Below are positions 9,566-21,485 of a stretch of DNA of 64,000 nucleotides, in pieces (the stretch's first letter is position 1; the number at the start of each line of letters is the position of its first letter). A model generated the notes under the pieces. That model did no database searches and had not been told where the DNA came from. It worked only from the letters and a program-made list of their open reading frames with translations. The translations under genes and the position numbers were made by a program. Source of the DNA: Platycnemis pennipes (lineage: Eukaryota; Arthropoda; Insecta; Odonata; Platycnemididae); the NCBI GenBank assembly GCA_933228895.1, contig OW121854.1:12279131-12343130 (forward strand), read 5' to 3'.

Positions 9566-9630
9566 ATTCGGAGACAACTCACCCCCTGCCAACAACCACG
9601 AGGTGCCTTGCAGTATAGTAGTCAAAAGAT
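9566..9630 (+). mobile_element. Solo degenerate LINE 3' tail
   Basis: Hairpin remnant CACCCCCTGCCAACAACCAC then GAGGTGCCTTGCAG, immediately following LINE-A copy 2. Its stem is still recognisable but the repeat tail is lost. Confidence 0.55.
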
Positions 9631-9734
9631 AGATATTTGGAACCCACCTCTTCGCGCTCTCGATTTGCATATTTCGACGAATGCGCCGAGTTTCGTGCAG
9701 GGCGACCATGGTTTTCCGTAATTACTCGATTACG

Positions 9735-9845
9735 TGACTTCTCACATTTACCCAGTACTCTTTTGATATATCTCAGTTTACGATTACCTAGAATCACGTA
9801 TGTGTTTACCCCAGGTAAGATCATGTGTCAGTCGTATTCCAAGAT
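9735..9845 (-). mobile_element. LINE-A RT fragment
   Basis: Degenerate minus-strand match to the part coding RVLGKC and the HIRE region (words ACATTTACCCAGTACTCTTT and GTGTTTACCCCAGGTAAGAT). About 110 bp only. Confidence 0.6.
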
Positions 9846-10350
9846 GAACATTATACATACCCTAATGTTTACTTATACATACTGTATAATTAAGGAAAGA
9901 TTTCTGTGATTATCTTACGGGGTACATATTAGCTGTTCTATTTCTCATCCGCTATGAGAAGGGATTTTAACATGGGTTAAATATTCGGTAAATCATGTAG
10001 CAATGCTTAAATTCTCACCTTAAAATAATCCAACCTCCTAATTTCATCTCTTGACTTTTTCATTAAGCCGTTATTAATTTAATGTGCGCAATTTCATTTT
10101 TATGTTAAGAGCAGTTTATTTCATGAAAGCATTAAGTTTTAGGAAGTTTTGCAGTTTTTTGTTCACGAACTTTTTCAGGGAAAGAGAAATCATTTGAATC
10201 TGTTGAGTGCAGTGTGTTTATCTTATCCTATCCTTGTGGTTCTGTCTACCAATGTAGTTCGGAGCTCTTGTAGTTAACTCGGTTACGGTTACGTGAAATC
10301 GTTTGAGAGGTACGTCATTACATTGGAATCCTATTGGATGCTCACCCGTC
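9846..10350. other. Unassigned AT-rich DNA
   Basis: No gene, RNA or repeat copy recognised. Confidence 0.4.
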
Positions 10351-10436
10351 ATATACATCTGCAAGATATCCTGCGAGTTACAGCGAGGGTTTGTGGCCGG
10401 GGACGAAGATCACGAAACATGAACTGATTACAAGTA
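10351..10436 (-). mobile_element. Solo degenerate LINE-B tail
   Basis: Tail hairpin with changes (ATCCTGCGAGTTACAGCGAG then GGTTTGTGGCCGGGGACGAA), preceded by ACATCTGC. No coding part is attached. Confidence 0.55.
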
Positions 10437-10536
10437 ACTAAGGACGACAGTGCTACTATTTCACGGAGACACGTTAATTGAAAGAGTCTCGTGCTATCAG
10501 ATGGTTAGTATCTGAATCGCAATGGAGTGATTCCTC

Positions 10537-11172
10537 TACATCTACACGATACCCTGCAAGCCACCGCGAGGGTGTGTGGCAGGGGGTGAAGATCACCAAG
10601 TATGCACTACCGTCATGCAATAAAGCAACTATAGGGTCTCATGCAACTACATCCTTAGTATCTATAGTATTTAAGGGATTAATATATGCATACAGTCAGA
10701 CTAAAATATTTCCCCCACCTATCCCTTTGCTATGCTGCATATTATGTTCTCTTATAGTACGGGGGAAAAATTCCATTTCGTATCTATCAGTACGAAAATT
10801 TATCTCTCTAATCTTATTTATCTGGTCGATTGTAGCATAATACGCTGGTGTTTCTAATATGTGCCTAACATCTTCAGTAAGGCTATCCGATTGATATTTC
10901 TCTAATAGATTTAATCTGTACTTTAACCTACGCTCTGATAATGACTCCCACCCTAATTCTTGTATTAATTCTGATGACACTACTCCTCCAACCAAAAAGT
11001 AACACCTTTTAACGAACCTAGATGCTCTACGCTGCACACTGTCTAGTTCTCTGATCAAACCTAATTCATTCGGATCCCACACACTGGCTGCATACTCAAG
11101 GTGGGGCCTAACTAGTGAAAAGTAACATCGCTCTTTTGTCTTCCCATCACATTTCCCAAGTACTCTTTTTAC
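10537..11172 (-). mobile_element. LINE-B copy 1, 5'-truncated
   Basis: Starts with CTACATCTACACGATACCCT and the GC-rich form of the terminal hairpin, continues through a 3' UTR with the landmark CATGCAATAAAGCAACTATA and into RT C-terminal coding sequence up to about 11172, where similarity stops. Confidence 0.88.
10696..11082 (-). pseudogene. LINE-B RT C-terminal fragment
   Basis: 128 codons: WDPNELGLIRELDSVQRR, ASRFVKRCY, LIQELGWESLSERRLKYR, LLEKYQSDSLTEDVRHIL and EINFRTDRYEMEFFPRTI. The similarity to LINE-A is clear, but LINE-B has its own signature (QELGWESLS, TEDVRHIL). Coding similarity continues upstream to about 11172 through small lesions. Confidence 0.82.
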
Positions 11173-12923
11173 TACTGATTATAGAAAGATTATCACTAAA
11201 TATGTTTATTTATAGTTCCCTACTATTTATAGTACTACATTTCACCCAAAATATTCTTCTTAAATTACTTCCTCATGATTGACAGTGGGTCGTATCTGGG
11301 AGATACTCAATGGAGTCTGTCATAATTACTTTGCTAAACTTCAATTTTAAATATAAGATTGAATGCGATTGCCATTTGCTTTCAATAGCTCCAAAGTAAT
11401 ACGTTAAAAAATATGCAAAGTTTGTAAAACGATGAACGCCCTCCGTGACTTTAATTTCCAGATATTTAAGACATTGAACCTTTACCTCTTTTTCCTCGCA
11501 TATTTCAACTGATACCTTTACACTTTACAATTATTAACGTTTCCTTGCGTGTATTTTTATTCGTTTAGCTTATATACAGGCATCACCCACCAAGAAATGC
11601 AATCAACCATGGAAGGCCATGCTATGAAATGATTAATTGTTCACCTCTCAATAAGATATCGCTCATGTTAACCCATTTCGTAGGCAAGTTCATGCATCCA
11701 AGTAGAATACATTCAAGTATACATAATGAATTTGTTGTTCTTATCAAAATTCAGTATTTTTTAATCCTATATTCCAAGTTTACCATATTCTGCTGTTTGT
11801 GAAAGGAGCTATTTAAGGTAATAATGCTGAAAATACTTTTAATGCCGTCCCAAGGAGTGAATACGTAAAAAATAACAGGAATCGAATTTTCTGCGAATGT
11901 TTGCAACTTCTTAGTTATTTAATTTCTGTATGTATACTTTTTCACGGCAAGGTAAACACATAAAATAAATGTATAAGCGTACGTGATCAGGATTCAGGGG
12001 TAAAGCAAACTACTTAAAACCATTATTGAAAAACCGAATAAGTGGAACGTGGTAATACAAGTACTAAAATATATAACAGTGTGATTAAATAAATATCGTT
12101 GTAACTAAGAATCATTTGCGATCCATATAGTGCGATCCGGTGTCTTCTTCTTCAAACACTCTACGTCCATTTCCACTTCCATTTTCAAAAACAAACTTGC
12201 TTTCTACCATTTCTTGCGTTCACACGCCTTTAAAATACCAATAACTAGCGCCAACTATAGGAACTCGATCGTGGTATAAAAGTTTACCAGGGTTAGCGGT
12301 AACTTGCGTACACACGGCCAATTTCCAGCCATTGTAAGCCTTACCATCGTAAAGAGCTGGTAGTGTAAACGGGGCATTGGCGACCTGCCGTCTATCGCAT
12401 GTTGCTGTCGTGAAGTCGGGGCTTTTGTCTGGGGCTTGTGTTGTGTTGTGTTCCTCGCGTGAGCGGTTCCCAAGGGGGTAGGTCGCATTCCTTTCTATCG
12501 AGGGTCGGGTGGAGCGCCTCTCCGCGGTTGGGGGGAGAAGACACACGGGTCCCGCCCCGTGGCGCCGCCCTAGCGGCCGACCGAGGAATCTCTCCCCTCC
12601 TCCGTTGAAGGGGAGGCACCCGAGCTGCTGTCGAAGGAGTGGGGGAAGGAGGGGAGGGAGAGGGGGGCGGGGGGGTGAAGCAGGGGGTGCCGTGGGAAAA
12701 ATCGACGCCTGCCTGTCACTCTCCGCACCGGCTCAGAGTCTTATGGATAATGCAGTCGGCTGACTATTGGGAGAAAGCGGTCAATCCCACAAACTCACCC
12801 TTCGCGTCCTTCGTTGGCGAGGTGCGCGGTCCTCTCCTCCTCTCACCGGACAGTCATTGCCTTCCCCTCACAGCAGCTGAGAAACCACCGCATCCTGGTC
12901 TTCGTCATCCCTACCCCTACAAT
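11173..12923. other. Unassigned DNA with a GC-rich block
   Basis: 11173-12350 is AT-rich and shows no gene. About 12360-12900 is abruptly GC-rich with G and C homopolymer runs and several overlapping short frames on both strands. None has recognisable domains; their Arg/Pro/Gly-rich composition is what GC-rich non-coding DNA gives. It could be a CpG-island-like segment, but no adjoining gene was found. Confidence 0.4.
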
Positions 12924-13437
12924 GGGGTCGTTTACCATATTTTTTTATTGCCGAATCTGATAGAGTTTTTGAAATAAAAAGACCCGTATTTTTCCGTTTG
13001 CTGATCCGTCAATTATTTCTCCAGTTATAAGAGGCGAAAAAATGATGTTTTTAACACTTTCGGAAAAGTGGGCGTGGTGCAACCTCTGACTTATATCGAC
13101 TTCGTCCAATCACTACTGAGCCCGCGAAACTACTTCGCCTTTCGCAATGGGGGTGGACACAGCTGACTCTGTCAATAGGAGCGATTGCGCCAGCATCTGT
13201 GAGAACCCATCTCCACTCCCTTTCCTTCCCCTAAAAGCAGTCAAGGACGGGAGGAAAATGACGTCAATGTAATCAAAGTAGCTTTTGCGTTGGGCGTCAC
13301 CTTTTGCTTATTTTAATTTTTGATTTATGAGTGAATGGTTGTGGTTAGAAGTTTAATTTTTTCACTAAAATTCTTTTTTCGTTTCCACCATCGATTTCGT
13401 GTACAAAAATGCGATTTCGGTTTCTTGTAAACGCCCC
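12924..13437 (+). mobile_element. MITE M1 copy 1 (GGGGTCGTTTAC ends)
   Basis: About 515 bp, with ends GGGGTCGTTTACC (left) and GTAAACGCCCCC (right) forming inverted repeats. Three other copies lie at 20461-20990, 40920-41355 and 42952-43482. Landmarks common to all are AAAAAGACCCGTATTTTTCC, ATCGACTTCGTCCAATCAC and GACGTCAATGT. It is non-coding. The superfamily is not clear because the target duplication is ambiguous. Confidence 0.8.
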
Positions 13438-13732
13438 CATTGTTGTATATTCCGCACAGTTCCTTGGGGGCAGAGCCAAAATATGTGCGCCATAAAAATG
13501 GGTACTAGTTTTATTGCTGTTATCTTTCGCCTGCGTTATTTGGCCTTATTTTTGCAATTGCACTGCATTGTTGCAAATCCTTTTTTCGCCGCAGTGATAT
13601 GCAGGAAGTACTTCGTTTTTTAACCCGATCTGTTGAGATGCAGACACAGCCGTGAGGATGCTAAGAACGACGAAGTTGTGCCAAATTATTGAATGATAAT
13701 TGAATTTGATACTGAACTTGATAATTTGTCTC

Positions 13733-14472
13733 TTAAGGAGGTTGGCTCGCGACTGCTTGAGTCAAGTTGTCTGAGGAATCCTATTAATTTAAGTACGAGT
13801 ATATGCCTGATAAGTGATCCTTACTTCACAAAGAAAATAACCTAAGCTATTGAAAATCATAAGTATCACAGGAAATACGATGGAAAGTCGAAGGATTTAT
13901 TTTTTATGTTAATTTTAATCAGCTCGACGATGAAAGAAATTCAGCATTTTCTTTAAAGAAATAAATTCATGTACTCAATGAATTTAATAATGTATAACAC
14001 CAGAATATTACTATCAAGCGTCTTGTTATAATATTTTTCTGAAATATGCTTTAATATCTCATTTCTATTGATATTATTCGTACGCCATGCATTTTGGCTA
14101 GAGGGACAGCAGCGCCACTTTAAGACAAGTAACGCATTTCGTCTGCTATAAGCGCAGAAATTGGTGGATTTAGCGAAGTATACGGTGGGTTGATGCCTTT
14201 TTTTCGTGTCAATTTATGTCTTGTGAAATTACGCATAAAATATCAGTTTTTGCAAAAATGACAGGTCACTATGGTATTTTAAAACGTTATATTCCCATGT
14301 GACGGCCATTCTCGCCGTTAATCGTGTGTAATTTCAAATGCTATTTGTGCAAAAAGGAGTATGGGTTGGTGTAATTATCTTTACTTTATTAGATAGAGGA
14401 ACTTTAGTTCTATAAGTGCTGAAAATATGAAAAAAATGACATGACTTTCACTTGTCGGATCAACCTCCATAA
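13733..14472 (+). mobile_element. MITE M2 copy 1 (TTAA-type)
   Basis: About 740 bp. The left end is TTAAGGAGGTTG and the right end CAACCTCCATAA. The second copy (54248-54986) has perfect TTAA at both ends. Non-coding, with landmarks GCGCCACTT and CATTTCGTCTGCTATAAGCG. TTAA targets are used by piggyBac and Kolobok-type elements; which of these mobilised it is unknown. Confidence 0.8.
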
Positions 14473-14517
14473 AGATCGGGGTGCGGGGAATTCTTAGTTT
14501 CTAATTTATACCTTACC

Positions 14518-14953
14518 TGAGATTGGTTTGACGCAGCTCTCCACTCGATTTTCCTAACAGCTGATTTCTTTATGTTTACGTAGGCATTTCTTCTTTCTCA
14601 TCCTTCTTCACTTGTTCCATATATCTCTTACGACGCCTTACTTTTCCAATCTCCCGTTCACTTTTCCGGAAGCCGCCAGCGTATACCAACCAGACCAACC
14701 TCATCAATGTAACGTAATTTCACCCTTTCACATCCTTCACGACCATCATACATCTTATACGACGCCTTATTTTAACGTTCTTCCCGTTCACTTTTCCCTC
14801 GACAACTGTCTTCATCGGGCCGTCGTGTCTCAAGATGTGACCCATTTCATTTTCCCGTTCAATTCTTGGGGGTTTCAGAAGACTTTTATTTTTTCCAGCT
14901 CTTCTTGGGACTTCCTCGTTACTTACTCGGTCGATCCATTTAATCTTCATCAT
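14518..14953 (-). mobile_element. RTE-like retrotransposon 3' fragment
   Basis: Minus-strand RT C-terminal sequence: KIKWIDRVSNEEV then MGHILRHDGPMKT. It ends in the 3' UTR word GATTGGTTTGACGCAGCTCT that also closes the copies at 16.9 and 57.3 kb. Part of it is duplicated locally: CTTACGACGCCTTACTTTTC at 14630 resembles 14757-14790. The 5' side is cut at 14953 by a LINE-B copy. Confidence 0.75.
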
Positions 14954-14957
14954 TCAT

Positions 14958-15337
14958 CTACATTTACACGATACCCTGCAAGCCACCGCGAGGGTGTGTG
15001 GCAGGGGTTGAATATCACCAAGCATGCACTACCGGCATGCAAACAAGGAACTAATGGGGTCTCATGCAACTAGATTATTAGTATCAATAGTATTTAAGGG
15101 ATTAATACATGCATCATGCACTACAGACTACTCTAAAATATTTCCCCTACCTATCCCTTTGCAATGTTGCCTATTCTGTTCTCTTATAGTACGGGGGAAA
15201 AATGCCATTTTTTATCTATCAATATGACAATCTATCTCTCTAATCTTATTTATCTGGTCGAATCGAGCATAATATGCTGGTGTTTTTAATGTGTGTCTAA
15301 CATCTTCAGTAAAGCTATCCGATTGAAATTTCTAACA
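14958..15337 (-). mobile_element. LINE-B copy 2, 5'-truncated
   Basis: Tail hairpin and 3' UTR followed by the C-terminal coding end, stopping at about 15337 (TCCGATTGAAATTTCT). It is inserted in the RTE-like fragment on its left. Confidence 0.85.
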
Positions 15338-15701
15338 CTAACTAACTAATAACTACTTCCCAATCCATACGAGCTCTCCTGTATTTTGGTCTATTGCGTC
15401 AGTTTAAAGTAGAACATATTGTGAGTGGCTGGCATTGGGTAGTATTGTAGAAGTTAGACCTTTAAATGTTTGTGTTCGAGGCCTATTTGTTTTCGAATGT
15501 CTTTTAAGACCTGCTGGCGTTGTGCCTTTTCTTACATCCGCTCATTGTCCACTCGAAAGGAGTCTGACTTGCCTCGGGCAAGGGTCGCCTCTACCACCGC
15601 TCTTTGAAACTCAACAGGTTTCCATGGAAACGAGCGAGCCAGCTGATGCACGGCACAAACAAACAGGTCCGTCTCTCAGCAGCCTCTACAACGGAGGATT
15701 G
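15338..15701. other. Unassigned DNA between LINE-B copies
   Basis: No gene or known repeat recognised; base composition is close to even. Confidence 0.4.
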
Positions 15702-16660
15702 TTAGTATCTATAGTATATAAGGGATTAATACATGCATCATGCACTACAGACTACACTAAAATATTTCCCCTATCTATCCCTTTGCTATGCTTCCTATTC
15801 TGTTCTCTTATAATACGGGGGAAAATTCCATTTTGAATCTATCAGTAAGACAATCTCTCTTTCTCTCTCTAATCTTATTTATCTTATCGAATCTAGCATA
15901 AAACGCTGGTGTTTTTAATATGTGCCTAACATCTTCAGTAAAGCTATCCGATTGACATTTCTCTAGTAGATTTAATCTGTACTTTAACCTACGCTTTGAT
16001 AATGATTCCCACCCTAATTCTTGTATTAATTTTGAAACACTACTCAACCTATCGTTACACATTTTAGCGAACGCTGCACACTGTCTAGTTCTCTGATCAA
16101 ACCTAATTCATTAGGATCCTATACACTGGCTGCATACTCAAGGTGGGGCCTAACTAGTGAAAAGTAACATCGCTCTTTTGTCTTCTCATCACATTTCCCA
16201 AGTACTCTTTTTATAATTCCTAGCTTTCTCTTCGCTCGGCCGCATATTTCCCGGATGTATCTTCCCAACGATAAATCTTTGTTGATTGTTACACCTAAAT
16301 ATCTTATGGTTTCTACGTTTTCGATCTCCGTGTTACTTATTTTATAGGTACGCTCTATCGAATTATTCGTTCTCCAAAAATTGATAGCAACACACTTTTT
16401 AAGGTTAAGTTCTGACTGCCATTTGTCGCACCACTCTTGAATTGCTTCTAAATCCTTGCTAAGCGCTTTCCTGTCTTCTTCTTTTGATATACCCCTGTAC
16501 ACTACCGCATCGTTTGCAAAAAACCTAAGCTTACTATAAACTACGGTACCCGAATCGTTTATGTATAAAATAAATAAAAGCGGGCCTCTTACGATACCCT
16601 GGGGAACTCCCGATTATTCTTTGATACTGTCCGACATGATACCGTCTATGGCATACCTCT
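15702..16660 (-). mobile_element. LINE-B copy 3, lacking the terminal tail
   Basis: Begins within the 3' UTR (TTAGTATCTATAGTATATAA), so hairpin and repeat tail are missing, and extends further 5' than most copies, into RT palm sequence up to about 16660. Confidence 0.85.
15808..16660 (-). pseudogene. LINE-B reverse transcriptase, palm to C-terminus
   Basis: Reads on the minus strand from GVPQGIVRGPLLFILYIND through the catalytic block, which here is FANDAVVYR where FADDAVVYR is expected. It continues with WQSELNLKKC, RYLGVTINKDLS and CYFSLVRPHLEYAASV to the C-terminal TDRFKMEF. A stop at SV*DP (about 16119) and a frameshift near 16080 break it. Loss of one of the two metal-binding aspartates alone would inactivate it. 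Confidence 0.82.
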
Positions 16661-16884
16661 GCTTTCGCCCACCTTAGAATTCTCGTCCACTTAAGAATAA
16701 GTGACATTGCTGTTCGGCCGCTGCAAGGGAAACGGCCAGCTCCTCGAATATTTATGCTTTTTGGCGTTTAGCGGGTATAGTGTTGCCGCAATAGTCGCCA
16801 TTGAATCTGAGACTGGGTCTCCAATTGAATTTGATATGCCTCGGCGGCCGTTCACACATTATCATTTTCATTATTAGTCAGAAA
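16661..16884. other. Unassigned DNA
   Basis: Nothing recognised between LINE-B copy 3 and the RTE-like fragment. Confidence 0.4.
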
Positions 16885-17655
16885 TCCTGTGATTGGTTTG
16901 ACGCAGATTTCCACTCAATTCTCCTATCAACTAACCCGTTCATATTTTGATATTTCTTCTTCATCACATCCTTCATCAGTGTTTCTATACATGCCTTCCA
17001 GTTCTTCACTTGTCCCTCGACGATTGTCTTCATCAGGCCATCATGTCTTAAGATGTGGCCGATTAAGTTGCCCCGTCTTCTTCTCAGGGTTTTCAGAAGA
17101 CTTCTCTTTTCTCCCACTCTTCTTAGGACTTCCTCTTTACTTACTCGGTCGATCCATTTAATCTTCATCATTCTTCTGTAGCACCACATTTCGAATGCTT
17201 CCACCCTTTTCTTCTCTGCTGCTCTCATCGTCCATGCCTCACTGCCGTTAAGAAACATGCTCCAGATGTATATTCTGATGAACTGTTTCCTTACTTCTAC
17301 TCTTGTATTTTCTGCTGTAAGTATATTCATCTTTTGATAGAATGCCCTCTCCGCCTGGGCTATTATACTGACTATTTCTTTCTTGCTTCTCCGGTGTTGG
17401 TTACTCGGCTTCCCAGGTAATAGTACACTTCACTTCCTGAAATATTAGTTTTCCTATTTTAACATTTGTTTTGGCCTCTTTTCTCCTGCTGCATGCCGAT
17501 ATCTTAGTCATCTTATTAATCTTCAGCTGATATCTGGCCATTTTTTTTCAATGGTTACTGGAATGTTATTCAGAACCCTCTCTGTCACTTCCATGAGTGC
17601 TGTTTCGTTGAAGGCTCTCTCGATGTAAGCATTAAAGATTACGGGAGACAGGTTC
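16885..17655 (-). pseudogene. RTE-like RT fragment
   Basis: From LSPVIFNAYIERAFNE at the right edge (about 17655) through decayed sequence to an open stretch at 17330-16878. The open stretch reads RKQFIRIYIWSMFLNGSEAW, KKRVEAFEMWCYRRMMKIKW, VSKEEVLRRVGEKRSLLKT and LIGHILRHDGLMKT. These are the C-terminal blocks of RTE-like endonuclease-RT polyproteins. The catalytic RT core is decayed beyond an open frame. Confidence 0.8.
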
Positions 17656-18654
17656 ACCCATTGTTATGCAATAATTGATATGCTCGTTTCAAATTACACC
17701 ACTGAGCAAATCCCGAGCGAATGTTTTTAAGAAAATTTCGGCGGGCAATATATTTCTGGTAATGTACGACGATGTCATCGCAGTTGATTAAGGACACGCT
17801 TGTGTGAGAATAATTGATGTTGATTATCGAACAAGAAATACTGACTCTACAACATTGCCGCAAATTCGCTGTGAGAAATTACTGATAGCGTGTTGACATT
17901 CGCTTAGCGAGTGAATTGAATAGTTGATTGGCCCGTCGTGAATTTCCGGAAAGGTCAAATATTCCCAATTAATGAAGTTGACGTCGGTTCACGTCTACGA
18001 ATACGTGTTGATCATTACGTATCTTCGCTCTATCGACCATTTCAATACTTATCACCATGGCAACTACTCTTAACTATATCTTATCTCATTCTTTTAGGAA
18101 GTTACGTCTTTAAGGTTTAATCTTTTTCAACCTACTTTCAGTGCTTGTAGAAATATTGCTTAACACATATTATGCGTTACTTTTTCGGAGACAATAATTT
18201 AAATACCGTAGGCTTCAATGGTGGGTATGGGTGAATGAGTACATATTAAAGGCAGCAGCATAGCTTAACTTCGAATTTATTGTGGGAAAACTTCAAGTTT
18301 TTATTAAAATGCATTGGTTTATTATAATTTGCATTTATAATCGGTTCCTTGAGTGGGAAAGGTAGTTTCTTGGTTCTAGATAAATACCTATGTTATAGGG
18401 CATAAGTTTTGCTTGTCAGAGGGTTAGGTGATTTTTAAACGGTGTATTATTTTTAAGTAGCGGAAAAACGAGTGCCTGATTGCCAAGGCGATTCACTTTT
18501 TCCCCGTGGAAATATTGTGCAGTGTGGTGCGGGTAACACCTTTTCAGGTTTTTGCGACATGTTCGCAATCCTTGAATTCGTCAAGCAGGCAGCTTTAGCG
18601 TTTAAAGCGGTCAGTGCACCGGAAATGCGGGGCTCCCCCCGGGTGATCCCCGGC
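17656..18654. other. Unassigned DNA
   Basis: About 1 kb without gene, RNA or recognisable repeat. Short frames are unremarkable. Confidence 0.4.
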
Positions 18655-18655
18655 T

Positions 18656-19432
18656 TAATCTATATCTACATAATACCCTGCAAGCCACCATAAAGGTGCG
18701 TGGCAGGGGGTGAATTCTCACCAAATATGCACTACATATCATGCATAAAAAAGGATTAGAATCGAACTCTTCTTCCCCCCTGCATACTGTTCTAAACTTC
18801 ACTATTTACAAAATGATAAAAAAAGCATAGCAAAGGTGCAAAAATATGCTGTTAGTTGGGTTATCTTCAAGTCCCTATACCAACATGCAGCTACCAATGT
18901 TATCCATTGCTACACTTGTATTGGATATATTTACCGTTATTCATATCCCTAATTGTAAGAAATAAAAATGATTTCACGTATATGCTTACACCAGGAATAT
19001 GATGTGTCAGACTTATTCCAAGATATTTAATGGATTACACGTTTGTTAATTCATTATTACTTATTTTGTGAGTTCTAGGAGGAGAGCTATTCTTTTTCCA
19101 AAAATTCTTTACAAGACGATTTTTAAAGTTCAATTTTAACTGCCATGTATCACAACAATTTCCAATTTCTTGTAGGTCATCATTTAAATATTCTTTATCT
19201 TTTGGGCATAGAATTTCCCTGTACACTACTGCGTCAACGAAAAATAGACGAAGCTTACTTTTTACCACCTTATGGATATCATTTATGTACAAAAGGAATA
19301 GGAGTAGACCTATCACACTACCTTGTGGGACACCCGGAGTTACTTTAATTGCCGGGGAAGTAACACCGTCGAAAACATCCCTTTGCACCCGAGAACCGAT
19401 TACTTCCACTCGAATAAGAAGAGAAACATGAT
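18656..19432 (-). mobile_element. LINE-A copy 3 with internal deletion
   Basis: Tail and 3' UTR at 18656-18962 are joined directly to RT palm sequence at 18966-19432. The C-terminal coding part present in other copies is missing between them. The junction lies at AAGAAATAAAAATGATTTCA. Confidence 0.8.
19035..19409 (-). pseudogene. LINE-A RT palm fragment
   Basis: 125 codons of the RT catalytic region: SRVQRDVFDGVTS, VTPGVPQGSVIGLLLF, LYINDIHKVV, LFFVDAVVYRE and DTWQLKLNFKN. The catalytic FADDA block reads FFVDA, so one of the two essential aspartates is replaced by Val. It is the only LINE-A fragment in the window that covers the palm. Confidence 0.8.
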
Positions 19433-19433
19433 C

Positions 19434-19590
19434 TTCAAGTCCTTATACCAACATGCAGCTACCAATTTTATCCATTGCTACACTCGTACTGGATATATTT
19501 ACCGTTATTCATATCCCTAATTGTACGAAGGAAAAGGACATTTTGAATCTGTCAGTTCCGCAATCAATTTCTCTAAGTTTGTGCTTCGTG
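19434..19590 (-). mobile_element. LINE-A fragment (3' UTR and C-terminus)
   Basis: Starts at TCTTCAAGTCCTTATACCAA and covers the C-terminal codons to TTTCTCTAAGTTT, then stops. It directly abuts copy 3, giving two LINE-A pieces in tandem. Confidence 0.7.
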
Positions 19591-20460
19591 TTCCGGTTGA
19601 GGCACATTATTTTTTTCTCTTTAGAAATTCTGAAATAGGGAATATGCAGGAAATTGGTTTCTCAAAGATTAGTGATGCACTTGATGCGAAATTTTCTCTC
19701 CAATATAAATATATAAGACAAATTTCTCTACCCCCAGCACAAAGATTATGAAATGGTATTAAAATGTTCCCGGAATTCGACGAATGTCACGTGACCTGAA
19801 ACGCCTTCTGACGTCACTGCACGGTATAGGTTCTATATTGCTACGGAGATAGAAATTTATATTTAAAAGAGAGCGAAGTGAATATATTGTTTTGAGGTTT
19901 TTAGCCGTTTCTCGAAAGAAACGATGACTGAAAAAATATTCTAAAAACCACATTCCGACAATTTCCTTAGGTTGACTCTCTTATGGCGGCGTTCTTCTGG
20001 AAAAAACCAGCGATTGCATAGACATAGTAGAAATTCTTGGGCACTAAACAGGCATTATATAATTAAAGGACTATTTGCTCGTTTCCATCCATACTAAGTA
20101 AATAAAAAATCGAAATTCAAACGTTTATTGTATTAAACAAATGAGATAAATGCATACGTTATCGCCAACTATTCATTTAGCAACTTACCTCCACGCATAA
20201 ACAGATAAACAACGCCCATAGTGATGCCGTGCCCTGACGTCATGCGATGACGTCGTGATTTTAAGCTCCCGAAAAGGTACAATCTTCAAAGCTACAAATC
20301 TTCAATCTTTGTAACGCAACTTAATTCTCAGCAAAATTTTCGCCAAGCACATTTTAGCTATTAAAATTTACATTCAATGAGTTATAAAAAATAGAGCATG
20401 TTCTCCATTGTGCAATTAATAATTCACTCGCTCAATTGCGATGTCTTTGGCTATGCAAAG
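19591..20460. other. Unassigned DNA
   Basis: No gene recognised. GACGTCA-like words occur at 19810 and 20237; these are too common to interpret. Confidence 0.4.
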
Positions 20461-20990
20461 GGGGCGTTTACTCGGAACCGAATTCGCAATTTTGCACACG
20501 AAATCGTTAGATGGAAAGGAAAAAAGAATTTTAGTGAAAAAATTAATCTTCCAACCACGACCATTCACTCATAAATCAAAAATTAAAATAAGCAAAAGGT
20601 GACGCCCACCGAAAAAGCTGCTGTGATAACATTGACGTCATTTTCCTCCCACCCTTGACTGCTTTTAGGGGAAGGGAAGGGAGTGGAGGGGGATTCTCGG
20701 AAGGTCTGCTCGCACAGATGCTGTCGCAACTGTCCTATTGGCAGAGTCGGCTGTGTCCCCCCCTTTGCGATAACGCGAAGTACCTTCGCGGGCTCAGTTG
20801 TGATAGGACGAAGTCGATATACGTCAGAGGTTGCACCACACCCACTTTTACGAAAGGGTTGAAAACATCTTTTTTTCGTCGCTTATAACTCGAGAAATTA
20901 TTGACGGATCAAAAAACGGAAAAATACGGGTCTTTTTATTTTACAAACTCTATCAGATTCGGCAATAAATAAAATATGGTAAACGACCCC
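20461..20990 (-). mobile_element. MITE M1 copy 2
   Basis: Reverse-oriented copy with ends GGGGGCGTTTACTCGG and GGTAAACGACCCC. Aligns along its length with 12924-13437. Confidence 0.82.
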
Positions 20991-21485
20991 ATTGTTACGT
21001 TTACAAAAGTGTCGTCATCTCATTGTTGCGCGCTGGGTAATTCGAGTGGATGATGGTGTTGACCCCCGTTGCTCGCGGCTGTTGTCCGCTCCATTTCCTC
21101 CTTCCCTCTCTCCCTTTCTCCCCCCCCCCACCCCAGCATTCATTCCCCACCCTTCTTATTTTCCCCGCCCGCCTTGGAGAGACGTCCGCTCTGTTCGAGA
21201 GTGGCCATTAGCCCCAGGGGGAGGGTGGAGGGAGGTCCGTTATCTTACCCCCGCCCACAAACATGCCTCCTCTTCGCTCCTTCTGGAGAGAATAGATGAG
21301 GGCCCGCCTTTCTTCCACTCTCCGAGGCATTTTTCTTTTCCTTGGGGCACCCCCTCCGTTCAGTCACCGCCCGGGAAGCCATTTCACATGTGAACTCCGC
21401 ACTCTGCTGTTTCACGAAACTTCTCCCGGGCGCCGCTGATGGCGCTGAGACGAGCGGCGATCTAAAGCTCTGTATTTGCGTGTAA
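20991..21485. other. Pyrimidine- and GC-rich unassigned DNA
   Basis: Contains long C/T tracts around 21090-21175 and GC-rich sequence to 21450. Frames here are low-complexity Pro/Ser-rich readings without domains, so I do not call a gene. Confidence 0.4.

Noticed and set aside
12220..12977. Cluster of overlapping frames in GC-rich DNA
   Set aside because: Frames on both strands mirror each other, have low-complexity Arg/Gly/Pro composition and no domains; stop-poor because of GC content.
20992..21393. 133-aa Pro/Ser-rich frame
   Set aside because: Arises from C/T-rich tracts; no domain and no conserved copy.
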